The notes below the pieces were generated by a model that was not told the DNA's origin, did not search any database, and was given only the letters and a program-made list of their open reading frames with translations. A stretch of DNA of 64,000 bases. Origin: Devosia epidermidihirudinis (GTDB lineage Bacteria; Pseudomonadota; Alphaproteobacteria; Rhizobiales; Devosiaceae). Location: the NCBI RefSeq assembly GCF_000971295.1, contig NZ_LANJ01000016.1, forward strand, positions 558,001-622,000, given 5' to 3'. Shown here one piece after another: positions 8,678 through 17,264 of this stretch (the first letter of the stretch is position 1; every line of letters starts with the position of its first letter). The position numbers and the translations under genes were made by a program.

Positions 8678-8747
8678 GTCACCCCGGCCCTGAGCCGGGG
8701 TCCATCCCGAGATCTCAAGATGGATCCCGGCTCAAGGCCGGGATGAC
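8678..8747. repeat. Long intergenic inverted repeat, 'ccggcctgagccgg' type
   Basis: The arms at 8678-8706 and 8719-8747 are each about 29 bases and almost complementary (GTCACCCCGGCC ... GGCCGGGATGAC). This is a common alphaproteobacterial intergenic palindrome. It covers the ATG at 8743, which argues against that start for the following gene. Confidence 0.85.
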
Positions 8748-8784
8748 ACCGAGTGAGTTGCAGCCTCAACTGAAAGCCATAACC

Positions 8785-10446
8785 ATGCCCACAGCCAATC
8801 CACGCCATCCCAATTTCCCCATTCCGGGCGGCCCGGAGCTGCGCGCCAAGGGGTGGCGGCAGGAGGCGTTGTTGCGCCTTTTGGAAAACGTGCTGAGCGT
8901 GGGCGAAAACCCCGATGAGCTGATCGTCTATGCGGCGCTCGGCAAGGCGGCGCGCAACTGGGCGAGCCACAAGGCGATCGTTGAAACGCTGCTGAAGATG
9001 GATGAGGATCAGACCCTCATCATCCAGTCCGGCAAGCCGATTGGCCTGCTCAAAACCCATGCCAAGGCGCCGCTGGTCATCATGGCCAATTGCAACATTG
9101 TCGGGCAATGGGCCAAGGCCGAGGTGTTCTACGAGCTGGAAAAGAAGGGTCTGATCTGCTGGGGTGGCCTCACGGCGGGCGCCTGGCAATATATCGGCAG
9201 CCAGGGGGTCATTCAGGGCACTTATGAGATTTTCATGCGCATTGCCGAGAACCGTTTCGGCGGTTCGCTGGCGGGCCGCTTCGTTCTGACAGCGGGCCTG
9301 GGCGGGATGGGCGGCGCGCAGCCGCTGGCCGGTCGCATGGCTGGCGCGGCGATCCTCTGTGTCGATATCGATGCCGAGCGGGCGCAGAAGCGCAAGGAGA
9401 TCGGCTATCTCGAAGAGATCGCACCTGATCTCGATACCGCCCTCGCCATGATCAACACGGCGGTCGCCGAAAAGCGCGCCACCTCGATTGGCCTTGTGGG
9501 CAATGCCGCCGAGATCTATCCCGAAATCGCCCGTCGCGGCATTGTGCCCGATATCGTCACCGACCAGACCTCGGCGCACGATCTGGTTTACGGCTATGTG
9601 CCCAAGGGCATGTCGCTGGACGAGGTCAAGCGCCTACGCGTCGAGGGTCCCGGCCAGCTTATGGCAGCAAGCCGTGCCTCGATTGTCGACCATGTCCGCG
9701 CCATGCTGGCCTTCCAGGCGGCGGGTTCGGAAGTGTTCGACAACGGCAATCTGATCCGCACCCACGCCAAGGCAGGCGGGGTCGAGAACGCCTTCGATAT
9801 CAAGATCTTCACCGAGGCCTATCTGCGGCCGCTGTTTGCGCGGGCCATTGGGCCATTCCGCTGGATGGCGCTGTCGGGTGACCCCAGCGACATCGCCAAA
9901 ATCGACGACAAGCTGCTCGAAATGTTCCCCGACAACAAGATTGTCACCAACTGGATCGCACTGGCGCGCCAGCATGTGCCGTTTGAGGGCCTGCCTGCGC
10001 GCATTGCCTGGCTGGGCCATGGCGAGCGCACTGCTTTGGCCCGCGCGGTCAATGCCATGGTGGCCGATGGCACGCTCAAAGGGCCGGTGGCGTTCAGCCG
10101 CGACCATCTCGATGCGGGCGCCATGGCGCACCCCAATATCATGACCGAGCGCATGAAGGATGGCTCGGACGCCATCGCCGACTGGCCGCTGCTCGACGCC
10201 ATGCTTCTGTGTTCGTCCATGGCCGATCTGGTCGTGGTGCATTCCGGTGGCGGCGGATATGCGGGGTATATGACTTCGGCTGGGGTGACGATCGTGGCGG
10301 ATGGTACGTCCGGGGGCGACGAGCGGCTCGACCATGCGCTGACCAACGACACTGCGCTGGGCGTCATGCGCTATGCCGATGCGGGCTATGACGAGAGCTT
10401 CGACGAGATCGAAAAGAAGGGTATTGGCCACATTCAGGTGGGGTAG
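8785..10446 (+). CDS. Urocanase paralogue lacking the active-site Cys (candidate thiourocanate hydratase)
   Basis: 553 residues, close to the urocanase length. Family landmarks: 'GGLTAGAWQYIGSQG', 'GLGGMGGAQPLAGRM', 'DQTSAHD', 'GPFRWMALSGDP', 'SRDHLDAGAMAHPN' and 'KDGSDAIADWPLL'. It binds NAD as a prosthetic group in known members. In the signature after 'GLPARI' the Cys that is essential in Pseudomonas urocanase (Cys410) is Ala408, and the 'HHGGGVGMG' loop is 'HSGGGGYAG'. No hutH, hutI or hutG lies nearby, so it is unlikely to be the histidine-pathway enzyme. With an amidohydrolase, a carbamoylase and DUF917 beside it, a thiourocanate or other imidazole-acrylate substrate is plausible. The ATG at 8785 is preferred because the earlier one lies in a repeat. 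Confidence 0.83.
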   Translation: MPTANPRHPNFPIPGGPELRAKGWRQEALLRLLENVLSVGENPDELIVYAALGKAARNWASHKAIVETLLKMDEDQTLIIQSGKPIGLLKTHAKAPLVIMANCNIVGQWAKAEVFYELEKKGLICWGGLTAGAWQYIGSQGVIQGTYEIFMRIAENRFGGSLAGRFVLTAGLGGMGGAQPLAGRMAGAAILCVDIDAERAQKRKEIGYLEEIAPDLDTALAMINTAVAEKRATSIGLVGNAAEIYPEIARRGIVPDIVTDQTSAHDLVYGYVPKGMSLDEVKRLRVEGPGQLMAASRASIVDHVRAMLAFQAAGSEVFDNGNLIRTHAKAGGVENAFDIKIFTEAYLRPLFARAIGPFRWMALSGDPSDIAKIDDKLLEMFPDNKIVTNWIALARQHVPFEGLPARIAWLGHGERTALARAVNAMVADGTLKGPVAFSRDHLDAGAMAHPNIMTERMKDGSDAIADWPLLDAMLLCSSMADLVVVHSGGGGYAGYMTSAGVTIVADGTSGGDERLDHALTNDTALGVMRYADAGYDESFDEIEKKGIGHIQVG

Positions 10447-10461
10447 GGCGCTGTGCCCCCA

Positions 10462-10550
10462 AGACCTTATGGTGAGCCTGTCGAACCACGAGGTCGGGCT
10501 CACCGATGCTGCCACGACCTCGTCCTTCGACGAGCTCAGGATGAGGTCTA
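10462..10550. repeat. 'gagcctgtcgaaccacgag' palindrome, copy 1
   Basis: Imperfect inverted repeat: AGACCTTATGGTGAGCC ... GCTCAGGATGAGGTCT, with an inner CACGAGGTCG/CGACCTCGT pair. The same family occurs at 10791-10878 and 52029-52124. Confidence 0.85.
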
Positions 10551-10588
10551 CTGGGTGCTTCGCCGCTCTAGCGCTCCACACCCACGGG

Positions 10589-10669
10589 GCTGTCCTCGGA
10601 CTTGATCTGAGGACCATGGCCCGCTTGTGCCGGGGTGTGAGTGGCCCTCGGATCAAGTCCGAGGGCAGC
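10589..10669. repeat. 'ctcggacttgatccgag' palindrome, copy 1
   Basis: GCTGTCCTCGGACTTGATC at the left is mirrored by GATCAAGTCCGAGGGCAGC at the right. A second full copy is at 35119-35199. Confidence 0.85.
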
Positions 10670-10709
10670 GGCGGTGGTTGGGAACTCATATGAGTGCCCA
10701 CACCCACAA

Positions 10710-10779
10710 CGTCATTCCCGCGAAAGCGGGAATCTCACTTAAAGGTGTAAGGGGGATTCCCGCTTTCGCGGGAATGACG
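10710..10779. repeat. 'tcccgcgaaagcggga' palindrome, copy 1
   Basis: CGTCATTCCCGCGAAAGCGG and its complement near 10760-10779 form a double hairpin. A second copy with a different centre is at 44581-44649. This family is widespread in alphaproteobacteria. Confidence 0.9.
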
Positions 10780-10790
10780 CGGAGGGTTCA

Positions 10791-10878
10791 AGACCTCATG
10801 GTGAGCTTGTCGAACCACGAGGTCGGGTTCGCTGATCTCGCCACGACCTCGTCCTTCGACGGGCTCAGGATGAGGTCT
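10791..10878. repeat. 'gagcctgtcgaaccacgag' palindrome, copy 2
   Basis: Same family and orientation as 10462-10550 with a few substitutions (CATGGTGAGCTTGTCG; CTTCGACGGGCTCAGG). Only the centre between the arms differs strongly. Confidence 0.85.
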
Positions 10879-10958
10879 GTTGAGGGTGTGAGTTGGTCCT
10901 CCCACCAACAAAAACGGCCCCCGGATCGCTCCAGGGGCCGCTTGGTTTGTGGGGCAGC

Positions 10959-11351
10959 TCAGACGTCGAACACTTCCATCAGCTCCACCCGGGTACCGCC
11001 GGGGACGATGAGGAAGCAGACGCGGACGCCGGGGTCGACGACGAGGGGCTCGCCGACCAGCTTGGCGCCGAGGCCTTCAAGGCGCGCGATCTGGGGTTCG
11101 AGTTTGTCGACAGTGATGCCGAAATGCTCGAGGCCGAGATAGGTCTCGGTGGTGCCGGGGGCCAGAACTTCGCCGGTGCGCGGGCCCGAGATGTTGACCA
11201 TCAGACCACCAGCGCTGCGGCAGCGCACGAAGTGATCGCCGAACGGGCGCACGCGGTCGCTGACCAGCTCGAAATTGAACGCCTTGATGTACCAGTCAGC
11301 CGTTTCGCGCGGCGCAGTGGAGCGGAGGTGAATGTGGTTGATTTCGTACAT
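10959..11351 (-). CDS. VOC (glyoxalase/dioxygenase-fold) family protein
   Basis: 130 residues beginning MYEINHIHLRSTAPRETADW, a single vicinal-oxygen-chelate unit. His7 or His9, the His of 'GLEHFGITV' and the Glu of 'RVELMEV' match the usual metal ligands, so a metal enzyme (lyase, isomerase or dioxygenase) is likely. The ATG at 11351 is chosen because the open extension to 11441 shows no VOC sequence. It is divergent from the LysR gene and may be one of its targets. Substrate unknown. Confidence 0.85.
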   Translation of the reverse strand: MYEINHIHLRSTAPRETADWYIKAFNFELVSDRVRPFGDHFVRCRSAGGLMVNISGPRTGEVLAPGTTETYLGLEHFGITVDKLEPQIARLEGLGAKLVGEPLVVDPGVRVCFLIVPGGTRVELMEVFDV

Positions 11352-11647
11352 GCTCGATCCTGACGCAATAAATGGGCTGATCCGTACCGCCCGGTTCGCT
11401 GTCGATGAGAGAACAGCAGGGGAGCGGCTGAAAGATATCAAAACATAGACGGGCTATGCTGTCCCTGACAGAGCGCCGCCCGCATCCAAGTATATGACAA
11501 TCAACGGCTTTGCCGGTTTGGGGCAATTGGCCCTGTGGCGCAACCACACGCTGGTGATGCGTTTGGCCGGACACTGGGCGTGGACAAAGCCCGCACTCTG
11601 GTCGACAAGTTTGTCCGTACCGACGGGTTCCGAGGGGGAGCGTTGTC

Positions 11648-12862
11648 TTGAATATTGCCACCATTTGCGCCGTGCGGACGATCTTTTCAGTGCGGGGCGT
11701 GCGCGAAGCGGCCCGTATCGAGGGCCGCCCGCCCGCGACCATGAGCGCCGCGCTGTCGCGCTTTGAAGCCGCTGTCGCTGTGCCATTGGTACGTCGCGAT
11801 GGCTCAAGCCTGACCCTGACGCTGGAGGCCGAACGGCGGCTGGAAGCGATCAATCGCATCGCCGACGCTTCCCGTCAGTTGATGAGCCTCGCCGGAGCGC
11901 CCGACGATACGCCCATCGCCCCGATCAGCATTTTGGGGCTGATCCGCTTCACCGAAGTGGCGCGCGCCAGCAGCATTCGCAAGGCCGCCAAAAACCTGGG
12001 CGTCGGCCAGCCGCAACTGACCCGGCAGATCTCTGATATGGAGCGCCATCTTGGCTTTGCCCTGTTGCAGCGCAACGGGGCAGGGGTGTCCTGCTCGTCC
12101 TATGGCCATGCGGCGCTGCCGATTGCCGAGCAGATCATTCAGGACTGGGATGTGGTGTCCCAATCCGCCGCCGAGCGTTTCAGGCATAATATCGAGACCT
12201 GGCGGCTGGGCACGGTGATGCCGCTGGGGCACGAAAGCTCCATCGCCCATATGTTGGCTGCAGTAGCCGCCGGCTGGGAAAAGCTGCGGCCACGCCAGCA
12301 CCTGGCCATTTCCAACGCCACGGCGGACGAATTGCTGTCTGGCCTCAAGACGCGCCATTTCGATGTGGTGCTGATCGACCACCTGACCGTGCCGCCCGAA
12401 TTTGAATGCCAGTCGGTCAAAACCGATACGCTGTGGCTGGTTGGTGCGCCGGGGCTGGACGAGACCGCGGATATTGCCAGCGTGCTTGGCTCCCGGACAT
12501 TGGTGCTGCCCAGCTTGCGCGGTGGTATCCGGCAGGCGGCGGACCGCTATCTGCGGGAAGTTGCCGCGACCTGGGCTTATGGCCCCAAGCGCATCGTTGA
12601 AGTCGATTCCGTGCCGGTGATCGTCAACATGGTGGCGCGGCATGATTATCTCAGTGTGCTGCCGCAAAGTGCGGTCGAGCGGCTGCCCTATCGGCTCAGC
12701 AAATGGCCGCTGCCCGAGAGCTATCGCCAGCAATTGACGCTGGTCTGGCGCATCGGGGTGCTGCCGAAATTGCTGGTCGAGGGCATTGTCGGGCTGATGC
12801 AGGACGTGGCCATGCCCCCGCCAACTGAAGAGCGCCAACCCCTCCTGATACTTTCGTCCTGA
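11648..12862 (+). CDS. LysR-type regulator with two N-terminal helix-turn-helix domains
   Basis: 404 residues, about 100 longer than a normal LysR protein. The first winged helix is at residues 3-60 (SVRGVREAARIEGRPPATMS, then LSRFE), and a second complete one at 94-150 (FTEVARASSIRKAAKNLGVG, then QLTRQISDMERHLG). The effector-binding domain follows from about 165 to 400. The TTG start follows the strong GGGGGAG site; no ATG nearby would keep the first domain. It sits between the divergent VOC gene and the MFS and Dpp genes. Elements at 12878-12898 and 14338-14358 lie just downstream, and a near-identical one at 4616-4636, so this protein is the best candidate to bind them. Confidence 0.85.
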   Translation: MNIATICAVRTIFSVRGVREAARIEGRPPATMSAALSRFEAAVAVPLVRRDGSSLTLTLEAERRLEAINRIADASRQLMSLAGAPDDTPIAPISILGLIRFTEVARASSIRKAAKNLGVGQPQLTRQISDMERHLGFALLQRNGAGVSCSSYGHAALPIAEQIIQDWDVVSQSAAERFRHNIETWRLGTVMPLGHESSIAHMLAAVAAGWEKLRPRQHLAISNATADELLSGLKTRHFDVVLIDHLTVPPEFECQSVKTDTLWLVGAPGLDETADIASVLGSRTLVLPSLRGGIRQAADRYLREVAATWAYGPKRIVEVDSVPVIVNMVARHDYLSVLPQSAVERLPYRLSKWPLPESYRQQLTLVWRIGVLPKLLVEGIVGLMQDVAMPPPTEERQPLLILSS

Positions 12863-12877
12863 TCCCATCGGCATCTG

Positions 12878-12898
12878 CTGTTCAGGATTTAGGATATC
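12878..12898 (+). promoter_or_regulatory. 21-bp shared element, weaker copy before the MFS gene
   Basis: By eye 16 of 21 positions agree with 14338-14358, including the end GGATATC and the central ATTT. It lies 55 bp before the MFS start, in the gap after the LysR gene. Confidence 0.45.
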
Positions 12899-12952
12899 AT
12901 TGGCCTCTGGCCAATCCGCTAGTGCTTGATCTCGAGTGGGGGCGAGGTCGCG

Positions 12953-14194
12953 GTGTCGGTCGAAATTCAAAGCCAGAACGCCTGGTGGGAACGCGCCAGC
13001 CGCGCCCTGCGGCATCCCAATTATCAGCGCTATTTTATGGCCCAGGTTCCCCTGCTGGTGGGCACGTGGATCCATTCCATCGCGCTGGGCTGGCTGATGT
13101 GGCGGCTCAGCGGGTCGCCCTGGATGCTGGGTGTGCTGGCCGTCTGCGATCTGGGTCCGACCTTCCTGCTCAGCCCCTTTGTCGGCACCGTCATCGACCG
13201 AACCGACCTGCGCAAATTGCTGATTGCCATCCAGGCCGGGTTCGTTTTGTTGGTTGGCATCCTCATCGTTGCGACGCTCACCGACACCATTACCATTCCG
13301 CTGCTGATCGGCATTACGCTGGGCATTGGCATTCTTGCCGCCTTCGATAACCCGGCGCGGCAGGTGTTTGTGGCCGAGCTGGTCGGCCCCGATGATCTGC
13401 GCAATGCCATTGCGCTCAACACCATGCTGTTCAATCTGGCGCGGCTGATCGGCCCAGCCATCGGTGGCGCCGTGGTGGCGACGGCGGGGGAGGGCTGGTG
13501 CTTTGTGCTTAAGGCCATCGCCTATTTGCCTATGCTGTTCGTGCTGATCCGCATGCGCCCGCCACAGCGTATTGCCCTGGAACGGCAGAGCTTTTTCAAG
13601 GAAATGCTGGAAGGCTTCGCCTTTGTGCGCCACCACCCCGAAATGGGGCGGCTGCTGATCCTGGTCGCCACCTGCAGCTTCTGCTCGGTGCCGTATTTCT
13701 ATTTTCTGCCGGCGCTCGTGCGCGACATGCTGGGGCAGGATGCCGATGCGGCGGGCCTGTTGATGAGCCTGACCGGGCTGGGTGCAATCCTCGCCGCCAT
13801 CATGCTGACGGTACGTGACCGGCTCGATCAGCTCCGCGTGTTTCCCGCATGGTCGGCTTTGGCGCTGGGGCTGGTGTTGATCGGCATGGGCTTTTCGGGA
13901 ACCTACTGGATCACGGCGCTGCTGGCTCTGCCGCTGGGCTTTTCCATCCTGTCGCAAAACCTGTCATCCAATACCATGCTGCAGCACTTTGCGCCGTCCG
14001 GCCTGCGCGGCAGGATCATGGCGATGTATTCGATGATGCTGCTGGGCACGGTGCCCCTCGGCTCGCTTCTCGCAGGCGCGTTGGGGGCATCCTTTGGTAT
14101 GCCCGTCACGTTCATTGCCGGTGGGGCGCTGTGTTCGGCGGTTGGTATCGCGCTGGCCCTCACCCATGGCAAAGCGCCGCCGGTTTCTGCCTAG
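12953..14194 (+). CDS. MFS transporter, EntS-like (MFS_3) exporter
   Basis: 413 residues with about 12 hydrophobic helices. The start region 'WWERASRALRHPNYQRYFMAQ' and the loops 'DRTDLRKLL', 'DNPARQVFVAELVG' and 'RLIGPAIGGAVV' are characteristic of the MFS_3 group, which includes enterobactin and drug exporters. The GTG at 12953 follows a GGGGGCGAG site; a TTG at 12926 is also open. It lies 90 bp after the LysR gene and 219 bp before the Dpp-type operon. Export of a toxic intermediate or an analogue is possible, but substrate is unknown. Confidence 0.85.
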   Translation: MSVEIQSQNAWWERASRALRHPNYQRYFMAQVPLLVGTWIHSIALGWLMWRLSGSPWMLGVLAVCDLGPTFLLSPFVGTVIDRTDLRKLLIAIQAGFVLLVGILIVATLTDTITIPLLIGITLGIGILAAFDNPARQVFVAELVGPDDLRNAIALNTMLFNLARLIGPAIGGAVVATAGEGWCFVLKAIAYLPMLFVLIRMRPPQRIALERQSFFKEMLEGFAFVRHHPEMGRLLILVATCSFCSVPYFYFLPALVRDMLGQDADAAGLLMSLTGLGAILAAIMLTVRDRLDQLRVFPAWSALALGLVLIGMGFSGTYWITALLALPLGFSILSQNLSSNTMLQHFAPSGLRGRIMAMYSMMLLGTVPLGSLLAGALGASFGMPVTFIAGGALCSAVGIALALTHGKAPPVSA

Positions 14195-14328
14195 AACCGC
14201 CCAATTCACACGCTACTGACAGCTTTGGGGAACACTGTCCTATAGACGGTGTGATTCTCGGCATATTCCATCAACTTCTATGCAAGGCCTTGAATATATT
14301 GCCTGTTTTTTAGGCGGGTCAGGGTTTC

Positions 14329-14359
14329 TGATATAGAGTGTCCCGAATTTGGGATATCA
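14329..14359 (+). promoter_or_regulatory. 21-bp shared element with flanking dyad, before the ABC importer
   Basis: The element (14338-14358) runs GTGTC, CCG, then TTTGGGATATC, and matches 4616-4636 at about 17 of 21 positions. Around it TGATAT at 14329-14334 is mirrored by ATATCA at 14354-14359. A further 'GTGTCGCGATATCA' partial copy follows near 14370-14383. It ends 55 bp before the permease start. Confidence 0.65.
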
Positions 14360-14413
14360 CCCGGTGCAAGTGTCGCGATATCATCGCTCCATGCCACCAC
14401 GCTGAGGGGCGGG

Positions 14414-15433
14414 GTGGATACGAATTGGGAGCTGTTTCGGCCTTTTGGGGCGCATGAAACGGAAGGGGCTGGTCGGTTGCGACTATTTGAGAATTTCCTG
14501 TTCAATCGCATTCTGACGGCCGTTTTATCGGTTTTTGGGGCGATGCTGGTCATCGTTGTGTTGCTCAATATGGTGCCGGGAGATCCCGCCACGGCGCTGC
14601 TCGGGCCAATGGCAACGCCGGAATACGCACAGCGCTTCATCGCTGAAATGGGGCTCGATCAGCCCATCTATGTGCGCCTGTGGAAGTTCTTCAGCCAAGT
14701 CGCCGTGGGCAATCTCGGCACCGATGTGATCTCGGGCCGCAGCGTCAACGCCATCGTCTGGAATGCGCTGCCGCACACCTTCGCGCTGGCTTTGGCCTCG
14801 ATGGGGTTGGCCTGCCTGATCGGCATTCCGGCCGGCGTCTATGGCGCGGTGCACAAGGGCTCGATCGGCGACACGCTGATGGCCATGGTTTCGGTAGTTT
14901 TCGTTTCCGTCCCAAGCTTCATCCTCGGCATTTTCCTTTTGATCGTGTTCTCGGTAATGCTCAACTGGCTGCCTGTGCTGGGTGTGTCGGACAATGCCAC
15001 CCTGGGTGACCATCTTGTCCGCATGATCCTGCCAACTGTGGCGCTGGCGCTGGGCTGGATCGGGCTGATTGCCCGTCTCGTGCGCACCTCGATGCTTGAG
15101 GCGCTCGGCCAGAACTATGTGCGCACCGCCCGGGCCTATGGCCTGCGCGAGAACATGATCCACTACAAATACGCGCTCAAGAACGCTGTGATCCCGACGC
15201 TGGCCATTATCGGCATGGGGATCGGGCGCCTGCTGGGCGGCGCGGTACTGATCGAAATCATCTTCGCCCGTCAGGGCTTGGGAAGCGTGCTCTACGACGC
15301 CTTGCAGGCGCGCAACTTCTCCGTGCTGCAGGGCTCCGTGTTCGTCGTCGTTGTCATCTTCGTCGTCGTCAATCTGCTGACCGAACTCAGCTACTCGTTC
15401 TTTGACCCACGCATTCGATACAACCGGCGGTGA
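14414..15433 (+). CDS. Dpp/Opp-type ABC transporter permease (DppB-like)
   Basis: 339 residues. After a poorly conserved N-terminus comes the family opening 'RILTAVLSVFGAMLVIVVLL', then the 'PGDPA' motif, a periplasmic segment and five more helices. The EAA loop reads 'RLVRTSMLEALGQNYVRTAR'. It forms half of the membrane channel of a peptide/nickel/opine-type importer. The GTG at 14414 follows GAGGGG; an internal later start is possible because residues 1-25 are unusual for the family. Its stop overlaps the next start (GTGA). Confidence 0.9.
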   Translation: MDTNWELFRPFGAHETEGAGRLRLFENFLFNRILTAVLSVFGAMLVIVVLLNMVPGDPATALLGPMATPEYAQRFIAEMGLDQPIYVRLWKFFSQVAVGNLGTDVISGRSVNAIVWNALPHTFALALASMGLACLIGIPAGVYGAVHKGSIGDTLMAMVSVVFVSVPSFILGIFLLIVFSVMLNWLPVLGVSDNATLGDHLVRMILPTVALALGWIGLIARLVRTSMLEALGQNYVRTARAYGLRENMIHYKYALKNAVIPTLAIIGMGIGRLLGGAVLIEIIFARQGLGSVLYDALQARNFSVLQGSVFVVVVIFVVVNLLTELSYSFFDPRIRYNRR

Positions 15434-16292
15434 GCATCATGAGGGGCCTGTCTATACTTCTCAAAACGCTGCGCCAGACGGCGCGGTATCCAAGTGGCGC
15501 AATCGGGTTGGCGCTGGTGGCGGCGATCCTGTTCATCGCGATCTTCGCCCCGTTCCTGGCGCCATATGATCCCAACAAGCTCGACGTCATCAACCGCCTT
15601 GCCGGCCCATCGGCCGAGCACTGGCTGGGCACCGACCAGCTGGGGCGTGACCTGCTGAGCCGCCATATCTATGGCACGCAGGTCGCCATGACGGTGGCCC
15701 TGTCGGTGATTGCGCTGGCCCTGTTGATCGGCATGGCGCTGGGCATTCTGTCGGCTTACGTGCCCGGCCCGGTCGAGCGCCTCATCCTGATCGCCTTTGA
15801 CTCGTTTTCCTCCTTCCCCAGCGTCATTCTGGCCATGGCTGCCGTGGCGGTGCTGGGATCGTCCATGCCGATGCTGATCATCGTTATCGCGACCAGCCTC
15901 GTGCCCCATTTTGGACGTGTCGCCCGGGCGCAGGTGCTCTCGGTGATGAACGAGCCGTTTGTCGAGGCCGAAAGAGTGTTCGGCGCCTCCCAGTTGCGCA
16001 TTCTGGTGTTTCACATCGTGCCCAATATTCTGGCGCCGCTGATCGTCATCGCCTCGCTCGACATTCCCATCGTGATTGCCATCGAGGCGAGCCTGTCCTT
16101 TCTCGGTCTCGGTCTGCGTCCGCCGCTGGCGAGCTGGGGCGGTCTGCTGCAGGACGGCTACCAGAACATGTCCAAGGCGCTGTTGCCGGTTCTGATCTCC
16201 AGTGCCGCCCTCGCTATCGCCACGCTTGCCTTCACCATGTTCGGCGAAGCCCTGCGTAATGCCATTGATCCACGCTCTGCGAGGAGGCCAGA

Positions 16293-16296
<4 letters not shown>
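15430..16296 (+). CDS. Dpp/Opp-type ABC transporter permease (DppC-like)
   Basis: 288 residues with the N-terminal helix 'GAIGLALVAAILFIAIFAPFLAPYDP', the 'EHWLGTDQLGRDLLSR' motif that marks DppC proteins, and the EAA loop 'RAQVLSVMNEPFVEAERVFG'. It pairs with the preceding permease. The GTG at 15430 overlaps the previous stop, and the ATG at 15439 is an alternative. It overlaps the next gene by 4 bases. Confidence 0.92.

Positions 16297-17260
<964 letters not shown>

Positions 17261-17264
<4 letters not shown>

Larger units (their letters stand above)
10447..10958. other. Gene-free stretch filled with four palindromic repeats
   Basis: No gene is supported here. The interval holds, in order, repeats at 10462-10550, 10589-10669, 10710-10779 and 10791-10878, then a short GC-rich hairpin (GGGGGCC-like, about 10917-10943) before the end of the VOC gene. 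It separates the catabolic operon from the convergent VOC gene. Confidence 0.8.

Noticed and set aside
8785..10446. Simple call as hutU (histidine degradation)
   Set aside because: The catalytic Cys is replaced, and hutH, hutI, hutG or hutF are absent. The gene neighbours are hydantoin-type enzymes.
10462..10878. CRISPR-like array of repeats
   Set aside because: The elements are long palindromes of three different families with irregular spacing, without uniform spacers or cas genes.
11804..13957. 717-codon open frame on the minus strand
   Set aside because: It lies opposite the LysR and MFS genes and has the His/Gln/Arg-rich composition of an antisense shadow in GC-rich DNA.
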